NCBI RefSeq assembly: GCF_001672755.1
Contig: NZ_LZKI01000034.1
Span: 96,840 to 160,839, forward strand
From: Mycobacterium colombiense
GTDB lineage: Bacteria > Actinomycetota > Actinomycetes > Mycobacteriales > Mycobacteriaceae
DNA: 64,000 nucleotides
Direction: 5' to 3'
Positions 36,048-44,148 of the stretch are shown piece after piece. A program made the position numbers and the translations under genes. The notes beneath the pieces are model-generated. The model made no database searches. It saw nothing but the letters and a program-made list of their open reading frames with translations, and was not told where the DNA came from. Numbering within the stretch: the stretch's first letter is position 1; every line of letters starts with the position of its first letter.

Positions 36048-36170
36048 CTACATTGTGCAGGTCAGGTTGGGTCCGCAGTCGATCGTTATCGGTGTTGTGC
36101 AGCCGGAAGCCGTGAGGGCGGTGAAGGTGAGGAGAAGACCGAGAACAACTTTGTATTTCAGACCAGACAT
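36048..36170 (-). CDS. Very small putative lipoprotein (40 residues)
   Basis: This frame is too short for standard gene callers. ATG 36170 is preceded on its strand by GGACGGAG eight bases upstream. The product starts MSGLKYKVVLGLLLTFTALT, has a lipobox-like ASGC with the lipidated cysteine at 24, and a mature part of only 17 residues with two further cysteines (IDCGPNLTCTM). A terminator-like hairpin follows the stop at once, and TAATAT about 50 bases upstream could be a -10 box. It is probably a membrane-anchored or secreted peptide. Function is unknown. Confidence 0.6.
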   Translation of the reverse strand: MSGLKYKVVLGLLLTFTALTASGCTTPITIDCGPNLTCTM

Positions 36171-36641
36171 GACCACTCCGTCCGTAGGAGAAATCTGACG
36201 CCCGAGAGTAGGTATATTACGCGTTGAGCTCTCGGATGAGTATGGGAACGAGTAATTTTCAATTAATTACGTCACCTGACTGAAAGCCGGCGAGTAGCGG
36301 ACGCACGAATTCGCGTCGTAGCGCCGGTGTGCTTCGTGAATTCCCGCGAAAAGCGAGTTTTACTGCGCCGCAAAGGGGTATTTGAATGCGAACTCCGCGC
36401 GTTGTCCTCGTTGAGTAGCGAGGACGATGCGTCGGCACCGCCTTGCCCGCATTTTTGCGAGAATGCGGCCAGGGTCTAAAGACGTTGGCCCAAAACAGGA
36501 TACGAGCTTGTGAAATAGCAATAAATCCAACTTCAAGTACGAAATTACACTCCCGCCTAAACTACGAGTACGGGACTGCTCGTGTGGTTGGGAAGTTACC
36601 GGCCGGATCGCCCGCCGACGAGACCGACAAAAGTAGGCTCA

Positions 36642-38690
36642 ATGGCTATGTCGGCGGCGGCGCGGGTGAGTTCCGCGGTATTCGCGTTGCTGCTATCGGC
36701 AATTCCCGGTGCCGGGGTGGCCGCCGCAGAGCCGGCCGCACCCGACACGAACCGATCGGGTGCACGAATGGTCGGCTGGGATACGTACCGCCGATTGGAC
36801 CGATTGCCCTATCTGAACCCCGGTTCGCAGACTCTGCAGGTATCGAGCTTTGACCGCAGCGGCGGCGATTTCGACATGTCCACAGGTAATCGCAACGGTA
36901 GTGGCGGGTGCCTGGCACCGGGGGGTGCCGGCTGCGTCATCGCGGAGGATCACGGTGCCGGAGAGATCGATTCGATTTGGCTGACCCGCGATGGCGGCAA
37001 TGTGCGCGCTCTCGGAAACATCCGCATCGAGCTGGACGGGCAGGACGTTGTAGACACCCCATTGCAATCAATGGTCGACGGCAAATTGGGGGCCCCGTTC
37101 GTGTGGCCGCTGGTGGCCAATGCCGCACAATCGCCGGGCGGCGTCTACATCAAGGTGCCGATGCCCTACCGGCGCTCGATGAGGGTCAGCGTCACATCGC
37201 ATTTGGAGTATTACCACGTGGACTATCGGCAGTTTCCCGATGGCGACGGGGTGAACACCTTCTCACCGTCCGATCCCGCGCTCGATGTGCTGGACACGCT
37301 CAAGTCCGCCGGCGTGGTCGACCCCAAACCGGCGGGAGCCGGTGCGGCGCACAGCACCCGGGTCAGCGACCTGGCCGCCGGCGCCGCGCAAACCATCGCC
37401 GAATCGACTGGCTCGGCCAGCATCTCGGAGCTGCGGCTGCAACTGCCCGAACCGGCTGCGGAACAGCTGGGTGACTTGCGGCTGCAGATCGAGTTCGACG
37501 GCCGAACCATGGTCGACTCGCCACTCGGCGAATTCTTCGGTGCCGGCCTCGGTGCGAACCCCGTGCGATCGTTGATGTTCGGGACCAGCGCCCAACCCGA
37601 TGGATCGTGGGTGTTATGCGATTGGTGGCCAATGCCTTTCGCGCAGTCGGCCCGTGTCACGCTCATCAACGAGGGGACCACCCCGGTGACGGGAATAGTG
37701 AGCGACGTCGCCACCGCACCCGACGCCCAATGGGCGCCCGCTTTGACCAGCGGCCGCGCCGGCTACTTCACCGCGCGCTCGCACGCCGGACCGACCGCCG
37801 CGGGCCAGGACTGGGTGTTCGCCGAGGAACAGGGACGCGGCAAATTCGTCGGCGTCAGCCACACGATTCGCGGCTATCGAACCAAGACCGCGTTCAGTGC
37901 TGACGCCCCCTACTTTCTCGAAGGCGCCGAGCGGGTCTACACCGACGGCGCCGCCTCCCCGCGGTGGTACGGCACCGGCACCGAGGACCTCTACGAGGGC
38001 GGCTGGTACTTCAAGAACGGCACCCACTTCAGCGACCCACTCAACGGCCAACCCGATCAACGCACCGCCACGGGCGGATGCGCCGATTACTGCGTCGCCG
38101 TGTACCGGATCATGCTGGCCGACGCGATCGGCTATCACTCCGGGATCCGGTTCGGCATCGAGCACGGCAAAAGAAATATGGTGCAACCCGACTACAGCTC
38201 GACCGCATTCCTCTACACGCAGCCGGACGCCGGCATCATCGCCGGCGACGACGTCAGCCCCACCGATCCCGTCAATCGAGTCCTGCACGGCTACACCGAC
38301 TCCGACGCGACCGACCAGCTGCTGGTCAGCGAATACGAGGGCACTCAGGACACCCTGCCCGTGGTCGGCTCCGTCCGTATCACCCAGGGCGCGGTCGCCT
38401 TTCACGTCCAGATCGATCCGGACAACGACGGCGTCCTGCTGCGGCGGACCTCGGATCAGGCGACCGGATTTCAATCGGCGGACGTCGCCGTCGACGGCGT
38501 ACCGACGGGCAACTGGTTACAGCCGCGCAGCAACACCTTTCACCGGTGGCTGGACGACACCTACCTGCTGCCGCAATCGGTGACCGCGGGCAAGGCGCAG
38601 CTGACCGTCACCCTGACGCCTACCGCCGACTCACCGCCCTGGACCGCCAGCCGCTACCACGTCGACACACTGACGGGGCCCTCTGGTTAG
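36642..38690 (+). CDS. Exported DUF2961 (GH172-like) protein
   Basis: From ATG 36642 (MAMSAAARVSS; a second ATG at 36648 is equally possible) the protein has 682 residues and a Sec signal with cleavage near AGVAAAEPA. The mature protein carries DUF2961 features: an N-terminal GDFDMSTGNRNG stretch, a central WPLVANAAQSPGGVYIKVPM-type region, and FLEGAERVYTDGAASPRWYG-type and GTGTEDLYEGGWYF segments. DUF2961 corresponds to GH172, which includes exo-acting D-arabinofuranosidases and difructose-anhydride enzymes. An envelope D-arabinan-trimming role is therefore plausible. It shares a 60-bp tail overlap with the convergent rhomboid-like gene. Confidence 0.8.
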   Translation: MAMSAAARVSSAVFALLLSAIPGAGVAAAEPAAPDTNRSGARMVGWDTYRRLDRLPYLNPGSQTLQVSSFDRSGGDFDMSTGNRNGSGGCLAPGGAGCVIAEDHGAGEIDSIWLTRDGGNVRALGNIRIELDGQDVVDTPLQSMVDGKLGAPFVWPLVANAAQSPGGVYIKVPMPYRRSMRVSVTSHLEYYHVDYRQFPDGDGVNTFSPSDPALDVLDTLKSAGVVDPKPAGAGAAHSTRVSDLAAGAAQTIAESTGSASISELRLQLPEPAAEQLGDLRLQIEFDGRTMVDSPLGEFFGAGLGANPVRSLMFGTSAQPDGSWVLCDWWPMPFAQSARVTLINEGTTPVTGIVSDVATAPDAQWAPALTSGRAGYFTARSHAGPTAAGQDWVFAEEQGRGKFVGVSHTIRGYRTKTAFSADAPYFLEGAERVYTDGAASPRWYGTGTEDLYEGGWYFKNGTHFSDPLNGQPDQRTATGGCADYCVAVYRIMLADAIGYHSGIRFGIEHGKRNMVQPDYSSTAFLYTQPDAGIIAGDDVSPTDPVNRVLHGYTDSDATDQLLVSEYEGTQDTLPVVGSVRITQGAVAFHVQIDPDNDGVLLRRTSDQATGFQSADVAVDGVPTGNWLQPRSNTFHRWLDDTYLLPQSVTAGKAQLTVTLTPTADSPPWTASRYHVDTLTGPSG

Positions 38691-39461
38691 GGAGCGATTG
38701 GTGGCCAGCCCGATGAGCGCGCCGGCCAGGCCGCCGGCCGGCGCCATCAGCGAAGGCCCGGCAAGCAACAGATACCCGAACGTGACAGCGACCATCAGCA
38801 AGGCCTGGTGCAGCGGTGTCCAGGCGGCGACCGGCCGCATCCGGAACGACAATCCGATGCCGAGCAGCAACGCCACCACGTGACCGACGGCGGTGAAGTC
38901 AGCACTCGACGCCGCCACCAGCGCGGTGCCCAGCCACCAGCCCGCCCAGACCCCGCGCCAGCGCGCCGGGATCGCCGCCGTGAACGCACCGAGCACGCAC
39001 ACCGCGCCGTAACTGATCCCCACGTCACTGGCGCGGGCGACCGAGACCGGCAGCATCCCCGTCTCGATGGCGGCGACCAGTCCGATCGCGACGATCACCG
39101 TGGCGCCGATGTGGCCGACGGCGAAAGTGACGAGCAGCCCCCAGCCGCACCACATGAGTTCGCCCAGAGCCAGCAGGCAGACCAGCCCGGGCAGCCAGAA
39201 GAACAGGTCCCCGCCGTCGTTGACGAATGCGCTCCCGATCAAGGTGCCCAGATGGCCGCGCCCGAGGTTGTGAACGTTTGTGCTCATTCGGCTCACGGCG
39301 ACCTCGCGCGCGTGCGGGCCCAGCGCCGCGAGGATGAGGTAGATGGCGAGCAGGATGACCGCATAGCCGGCCGTGACCCGAACCGACGCCGCGCCGGGCA
39401 CCGCGCGCAGCGGCGCCTGCGTCCAGCGCAGGGCGCCGTCGCGGGTGGCGGCGAACGTCAT
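38631..39461 (-). CDS. Rhomboid-like multispanning membrane protein
   Basis: ATG 39461 gives 276 residues with about six hydrophobic helices (near 32-50, 85-105, 108-130, 145-165, 170-185 and 205-250). The arrangement FVNDGGDLFFWLPGLV, then GHIGATVIVAIGLV and a late HVVALLLGIGLSFRM resembles mycobacterial rhomboid-like proteins. The catalytic GxSG serine motif of true rhomboid proteases is not evident, so it may be an inactive relative. Its 3' end overlaps the DUF2961 gene's end. Confidence 0.65.
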   Translation of the reverse strand: MTFAATRDGALRWTQAPLRAVPGAASVRVTAGYAVILLAIYLILAALGPHAREVAVSRMSTNVHNLGRGHLGTLIGSAFVNDGGDLFFWLPGLVCLLALGELMWCGWGLLVTFAVGHIGATVIVAIGLVAAIETGMLPVSVARASDVGISYGAVCVLGAFTAAIPARWRGVWAGWWLGTALVAASSADFTAVGHVVALLLGIGLSFRMRPVAAWTPLHQALLMVAVTFGYLLLAGPSLMAPAGGLAGALIGLATNRSLTRGPRQCVDVVAAGGPGR

Positions 39462-39564
39462 GGTTCTACGGTGCGGGTCCGGCGGGCGCCGTGCCTCGTT
39501 CTTAACGAAGCCTTCACACCCATGCCGCAGATCTTCACGCGGTCGGACGCCCCGTGACATCGCC

Positions 39565-39768
39565 TTAAAGAGAGGCGATCGCGGCGACGGCCTCAGCGGC
39601 GGTCACGATGGCCGCGGCGTAATTGGGCATGTTCACCTCGAGGCCGTTGGCCGTGCTGTTCGAGGGTGCCACCGTGATGGCGACGTCGCTGAATGACACC
39701 GCGCCCGTCGTCCATGCCCGCGCCGCCGCGGCGACGCTGATCGAGGCCGCCCAGCGGTCTTGACGGAC
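39565..39768 (-). pseudogene. Probable 5'-truncated gene remnant
   Basis: A frame of about 66 codons with coding-like GC-rich third positions (ending YAAAIVTAAEAVAAIASL and TAA) has no credible start: no ATG or GTG is in frame before the sequence changes character near 39770. The only in-frame ATG would leave 22 residues. I do not recognise the family. It may be the tail of a gene cut when the neighbouring SDR-P450 operon became established here. Confidence 0.35.
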
Positions 39769-39805
39769 TTGTCGGGATGCTGCTAAACATGGCCTGCGCC
39801 ACACG

Positions 39806-39823
39806 TTTGGGCGATCGCCCAAA
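39806..39823. promoter_or_regulatory. Operator palindrome, copy 1 (SDR-P450 promoter)
   Basis: TTTGGGCGATCGCCCAAA is a perfect 18-bp palindrome, 20 bases before the mycofactocin-type SDR start. The identical core recurs at 45084-45101 and a degenerate copy at 46210-46227, each before another gene of the same presumed pathway. It is a likely TetR-family site. Confidence 0.75.
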
Positions 39824-39842
39824 GTTGATGGGTGGAGGATGC

Positions 39843-40676
39843 ATGGGTCGGATGGATGACAAGGTCGCATTCGTGACCGGTGCGGCACGGGGGCAGGGCA
39901 GAAGTCACGCCGTCCGGCTCGCGCAGGAGGGCGCCGACATCATCGCGGTCGACATCTGCCGTGGATTCGAAGGGTCGCCGGCCCCCGCCGCCACGCCGGA
40001 AGACCTCGACATCACCGCGGGCATGGTCAAGGACGCCGGAGCTCGCGTCGTGACCGCCGAAGCGGACGTGCGTGAGTACGACGCGTTGAAGGCGGCGGTC
40101 GACAGCGGTGTCGAACAGCTGGGGCGGCTGGATGTCATCGTCGCCAACGCGGGCATCGGCACGATGACCGGCAAGCTGCACAAGACCGACGAGGCGCTGT
40201 GGCAGGAGATGATCGATGTCAACCTCAGCGGGGTGTGGAAGACGGTCAAAGCCGGTGTCCCGCACATGCTCGACGGGGACCGCGGCGGTTCGATCATCTT
40301 GACCTCGTCCGTCGCGGGTAAGAAGGCCTACTTGCACACCGGCCACTACACGTCGGCCAAGCACGGGGTGATCGGGCTGATGCGGGCATTCGCGGTTGAA
40401 TTGGGGCACAAGATGATCCGGGTCAACGCCGTGCTGCCCACCCATGTGAACACGCCGCTGCTGATCAACGACGGCACCTTTCATGCCTTCCGCCCCGATC
40501 TGGAGAACCCGGGGCCCGACGACCTCGCGCCGATCTGCCAAACCTTCCACACGCTGCCGATCCCCTGGGTCACCGCCCAGGACATCAGCAATGCCGTGCT
40601 GTTCCTGGCCTCCGACGAAGCCCGATACATCACCGGCGTGGCGCTTCCGGTGGATGCCGGCAGCTGCCTGAAGTAA
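39843..40676 (+). CDS. Mycofactocin-coupled SDR family oxidoreductase
   Basis: ATG 39843 follows a strong GGTGGAGG site and gives 277 residues. The cofactor region TGAARGQGRSHAVRLAQEGAD, and an insertion after the second strand (about 40-60), are hallmarks of the mycofactocin-associated (carveol-dehydrogenase-like) SDR subgroup. Catalytic HYTSAKHG and TGVALPVDAG are present. These enzymes oxidise alcohols with a non-exchangeable NAD whose electrons pass to mycofactocin. It is the first gene of an operon with a P450, under the palindrome at 39806. Confidence 0.88.
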   Translation: MGRMDDKVAFVTGAARGQGRSHAVRLAQEGADIIAVDICRGFEGSPAPAATPEDLDITAGMVKDAGARVVTAEADVREYDALKAAVDSGVEQLGRLDVIVANAGIGTMTGKLHKTDEALWQEMIDVNLSGVWKTVKAGVPHMLDGDRGGSIILTSSVAGKKAYLHTGHYTSAKHGVIGLMRAFAVELGHKMIRVNAVLPTHVNTPLLINDGTFHAFRPDLENPGPDDLAPICQTFHTLPIPWVTAQDISNAVLFLASDEARYITGVALPVDAGSCLK

Positions 40677-40687
40677 GGAAAGCATCG

Positions 40688-41890
40688 ATGACCGTCACCA
40701 ACGACACCGACGTCTACTACGACCCCTACGACGTCAACATCAATGCCAACCCTTACCCGATCTACGCGCGGCTGCGCGAAGAGGCGCCCATCTACTACAA
40801 CGAGCGCTACGACTTCTGGGCCCTGTCAAGGCATTCCGACGTCGAGCACGGACTGGCCAACTGGGAGACCTTCTCCAACCGGAGAAGCGACATCCTCGAG
40901 CTCGTCCAGTCGAAATTCGACATGCCCGGCGGCGTCATGATGTTCCAGGACCCGCCGGAGCACTCCAGGCTGCGCGGCCTGATGTCACGGGTGTTCACCC
41001 CCCGCCGGATGGCCGCCCTCGAGGACCAGATTCGGCAATACTGCATACGCTGCCTGGACCCGCTGGTCGGTTCCGGTGGATTCGACATCATCGCCGAGCT
41101 CGCATCGATGATGCCGATGCGCGTGATCGGGATGCTGTTGGGAATCCCGGAGTCCGAACAGATCTCGGTGCGTGACGCCAATGACGCCAACCTGCGCACC
41201 AAGCCGGGTGCGCCGTTGAAGGTCGCCAACGCCGACTCCATCGCCGACGGCCGGATCTACGCCGACTACGTCGAATGGCGTTCCAAGAACCCCTCGGACG
41301 ACCTGATGACGACGCTGCTCAACGTCGAATTCGACGACGATAACGGGGTGCACCGCAAACTGACCCGCAAAGAGGTGCTGCACTACACCCAGGTGGTCGC
41401 CGGGGCGGGCAACGAGACCACCGGCCGGCTGATCGGCTGGCTGGCCAAGGTGCTCGCCGAGCACCCCGACCAGCGTCGCGCGGTCTGCGAGGACCGGTCA
41501 CTATTGACCCGTACCATCGACGAGACGTTGCGCTTCGAGCCCACCGGACCGCACGTCGCGCGTTGGATGGCAAAGGATTTCGAGTGCTACGGCACGACGG
41601 TGCCGGCCGGCAGCGCCATGCTGTTGCTCTTCGGCGCCGCCAACCGCGATCACCGCCGCTACGCCGATCCGGACACCTACAACATCCGTCGCGACAACAT
41701 CTCGCACATCACCTTCGGGAAGGGCGTGCACTACTGCCTGGGCGCCAACCTGGCCCGCCTCGAGGGCCGCGTCGCGCTCGACGAAATACTCAACCGGTGG
41801 CCCGAATGGGACATCGACTACGACACCGCGCAATTGGCGTCGACGTCGACCGTGCGCGGCTGGGAGCGGCTGCGGATCGTGTTGCCCTGA
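40688..41890 (+). CDS. Cytochrome P450
   Basis: The 400-residue protein has MMFQDPPEHSRLRGLMSRVFTP-type C-helix (described in parts), I-helix VAGAGNETT near 235, ETLRFEPTGPHVAR (ExxR), and the heme loop FGKGVHYCLGANLARLEG. It starts 11 bases after the SDR stop, so the pair is co-transcribed. A P450 that hydroxylates and an SDR that oxidises the new alcohol to a ketone is a natural two-step set. Electron-transfer partners must come from elsewhere, as no ferredoxin is nearby. Confidence 0.92.
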   Translation: MTVTNDTDVYYDPYDVNINANPYPIYARLREEAPIYYNERYDFWALSRHSDVEHGLANWETFSNRRSDILELVQSKFDMPGGVMMFQDPPEHSRLRGLMSRVFTPRRMAALEDQIRQYCIRCLDPLVGSGGFDIIAELASMMPMRVIGMLLGIPESEQISVRDANDANLRTKPGAPLKVANADSIADGRIYADYVEWRSKNPSDDLMTTLLNVEFDDDNGVHRKLTRKEVLHYTQVVAGAGNETTGRLIGWLAKVLAEHPDQRRAVCEDRSLLTRTIDETLRFEPTGPHVARWMAKDFECYGTTVPAGSAMLLLFGAANRDHRRYADPDTYNIRRDNISHITFGKGVHYCLGANLARLEGRVALDEILNRWPEWDIDYDTAQLASTSTVRGWERLRIVLP

Positions 41891-41899
41891 GCCGACGCG

Positions 41900-42505
41900 T
41901 CAGGTGGCCCGGCGTTTCTTCGGGCTGGGCATCTCGAACCGGTCCAGCAATCGGTTGACCAACGCGATGGCGGCTTCGTGACCCCCGGAAGACCCCAGCC
42001 CTTCTTCCAAGATCAGGGTGCGACCAATCGAGGCGATGAAAACCGCGATGGCCGCGGGCGGGAATTCGTCGGCGTCGATGTCATGTTCGCGGATGATGAA
42101 GTTCAGCGCGGTGATCTGCTGCTCGCGCCACCGGTCCGACCATGCGGCGATTTCTGCGCGAATCTCCTTGCGGTGGTTGGCAAGTCCCATGAATTCGAGC
42201 AGCAGCCGGGTGTCCTTGGGCGCGGTGAGCGTGTCCCAGAAGGCGTGCAGCGGGCGATCGGAGGCCAGCGCCTGCTGCTGACGTTCCAGGTAGACGGCGG
42301 CACCGCTACGAAAGACCGCCAGATACAACTCGTCCATCGTGGGGAAGTAGTAGTGCACGAGGGCCGGTTTGACGCCGGCTTTGGCGGCCACCCGCCGCGA
42401 CGTGGCGGCGGCGTAGCCCTCCTCGACCATGATCTGACTCGTCGCCGCCACCAGCATGTCGCGCGTGGTGGAGTCGCGCGCTTTGGGTCGCTCGGAAGCG
42501 GTCAC
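41900..42505 (-). CDS. TetR-family regulator of the ring-degradation regulon (probable)
   Basis: The 201-residue protein has a TetR HTH at about 15-60: TTRDMLVAATSQIMVEEGYAA, then TSRRVAAKAGVKPALVHYYFP. The start is GTG 42505. It is the last gene of the operon hydrolase-Rieske-hypothetical-TetR, convergent with the P450. Its location between the two operons that share the TTTGGGCGATCGCCCAAA palindrome makes it the best candidate for binding that site, including its own promoter at 45082. Confidence 0.85.
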   Translation of the reverse strand: MTASERPKARDSTTRDMLVAATSQIMVEEGYAAATSRRVAAKAGVKPALVHYYFPTMDELYLAVFRSGAAVYLERQQQALASDRPLHAFWDTLTAPKDTRLLLEFMGLANHRKEIRAEIAAWSDRWREQQITALNFIIREHDIDADEFPPAAIAVFIASIGRTLILEEGLGSSGGHEAAIALVNRLLDRFEMPSPKKRRAT

Positions 42506-42517
42506 GGTCTGGTCATA

Positions 42518-42847
42518 TCACACGGCCGGTTCGGCAACCATGTCGAAGAACGCGGCCCCGGAGTCCGGGATGCGGTTCTGCTTGAACACGTTGACGGCAT
42601 AAGAGACCAGGATCATCGAATAGAGCAGGTGCAGGAGCCGCTCGGCATCGTCCGGTAATGCGTTGAGGTCAAGGCCATTCAGGTACGCGATCGCCTCCTC
42701 GGCCCGGGGGGCGATGGCGTCGTAGAACCTGACGAGCTCGTCGTAGGGCTTGGACAGCCGCGCCTCGTAGCGCTGCGCTCTGGTCGGCAACGCCCAGTCG
42801 GCGACGAGCGGTTCGAGGTCGGCGAAGCCATCGGGCAGAGTGGTCAT
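42518..42847 (-). CDS. Small protein associated with the Rieske oxygenase
   Basis: A 109-residue, helix-rich, acidic protein (FADLEPLVADWALPTRAQRYE; RFYDAIAPRAEEAIAYL) with no signal peptide or metal motif that I recognise. Its start overlaps the Rieske gene's stop as ATGA, which indicates coupled production. It may be a chaperone, subunit or accessory factor of the oxygenase; that rests only on gene order. It lacks the length and sequence of a typical ring-hydroxylating beta subunit (about 160-180 residues). Confidence 0.6.
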   Translation of the reverse strand: MTTLPDGFADLEPLVADWALPTRAQRYEARLSKPYDELVRFYDAIAPRAEEAIAYLNGLDLNALPDDAERLLHLLYSMILVSYAVNVFKQNRIPDSGAAFFDMVAEPAV

Positions 42848-44148
42848 GACGGCTCCCCGGACCGGTGGGCGTCCACGGTGTCGCGAATGACGGTGTGGAA
42901 CTGGCGGATCAGCAATTCCTGATCGCTGAGGTGAAAAGTGTTCTGCGCGCGGGTCTTCAGGGCCGAATGCGAAGCTTCGATCGTGTTCACGTCCTGCATC
43001 GCGAACTCGATCGTGCTGTCGACCACCAGTTCCTGCGCGAGCCGTTCGGCGGCGTTGGCCGGCGGCACGAAGTACATGTCGATCTCGTAGATGTGCGAGT
43101 CGACGGTCTCGGGCCAGTAGGTGTAGGTGATGTAGTACCCGCGCGCCCAGATCTGGATCGAGATGTTCGGGAAGACCCAGAACTGGTCATTGCCCCACGA
43201 GGCGATCTCGCCGCGGTTGAGGAACTCCGGTTGCGATCCCTCAAAGCCCAAGTCGGGCACGTCGTCGGGCCCGAACAGACCGGCGCGGAACAGCTTGTAG
43301 ACCCAGCGCTGGTCCTGGCGGGCCGGTCCCGCGGTGCCCGGTTCGCGCGGTGGCAGCGGGGGTGGTCCGGGAACCGAGGTGAGCATGTGCGGCCTGAACA
43401 GTTCGTAGTGGTAGGAGTCGACGGGCGGCACCATCTTCTCGGCCTTGGCGACATCGGGATCGATGAAGCGACCGTGCACATACGGCGGGTGATACCACTC
43501 GCAGACCGAGTCGACGGCCAGCTTCCAGTTCCCGTTGATGCGGGTGGAAAACCCGTAGTGCTGCGTCATCTTGTCGAAGGGATAGGCCTCGATGCCGAGC
43601 AGGCCGTCGCCCAGGAAGCTGCGCAACGGCACCGGATCGTCGGCGAGGTTGACGAAGATGAACCCCGCCCAGACCTCGCAGTGCACCGGCGGCATCCGCA
43701 GCGTGCTCTTGTCGAGGTCGAAGAACTCGCCCTCGTTGGTGATGTGGTTGACCTTGCCGTCCAGGCCGTAGCGCCAGCCGTGGTACTTGCACGCGAAGGC
43801 GCGACAGGTGCCGGACGATTCGCGACCCGGGTGCTCCTGCCAGACCACCTTGTTGCCGCGGTGCGCGCACACGTTGTGGAAGGCGTGCACGGTGTCGTCG
43901 CGGTCGCGGGCGATCACGATCGAGGCGAGCCGCCCGGGCAGATCACGGGTGAAGTACGACCCTTTGCGGGGTAGGCGCTCAATCCGCCCGACGCACAACC
44001 AGTTTCGCTCGAAGACCGCCTTGCGCTCGGCGGTGAAGAATTCCTCGGAGATCGAGTCCTCATAGCTGACGGGCGCGGTCCCCAGTTCGGGATAGTCGGT
44101 GGTGAACTTGCCCCGCCCGGTCGACAGGCGCTGCTGGATGCTGGTCAC
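42844..44148 (-). CDS. Rieske non-heme iron oxygenase, alpha subunit type
   Basis: The 434-residue protein (GTG start) has the Rieske cluster ligands in NVCAHRGN (C-x-H) and AFACKYHGWRYG (C-x2-H) at about 91-121. A catalytic domain follows in which WYHPPYVHGRF is near 215-225, containing the D/E-H-H iron region. It inserts oxygen into aromatic or alicyclic substrates and needs a reductase and ferredoxin not encoded here. GTGA and ATGA overlaps tie it to the hydrolase and the small protein. Confidence 0.88.
   Translation of the reverse strand: MTSIQQRLSTGRGKFTTDYPELGTAPVSYEDSISEEFFTAERKAVFERNWLCVGRIERLPRKGSYFTRDLPGRLASIVIARDRDDTVHAFHNVCAHRGNKVVWQEHPGRESSGTCRAFACKYHGWRYGLDGKVNHITNEGEFFDLDKSTLRMPPVHCEVWAGFIFVNLADDPVPLRSFLGDGLLGIEAYPFDKMTQHYGFSTRINGNWKLAVDSVCEWYHPPYVHGRFIDPDVAKAEKMVPPVDSYHYELFRPHMLTSVPGPPPLPPREPGTAGPARQDQRWVYKLFRAGLFGPDDVPDLGFEGSQPEFLNRGEIASWGNDQFWVFPNISIQIWARGYYITYTYWPETVDSHIYEIDMYFVPPANAAERLAQELVVDSTIEFAMQDVNTIEASHSALKTRAQNTFHLSDQELLIRQFHTVIRDTVDAHRSGEPS

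Larger units (their letters stand above)
35404..36641. other. Gene-poor, relatively AT-rich gap
   Basis: This 1.2-kb stretch has lower GC than its surroundings, especially 36190-36300 and 36470-36570, and no long convincing reading frame. It contains a small lipoprotein gene on the minus strand (36048-36170) with a hairpin behind it, a perfect inverted repeat at 35559-35573, and a duplicated palindrome at 35748-35775. The remainder shows nothing I can assign. Confidence 0.6.
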
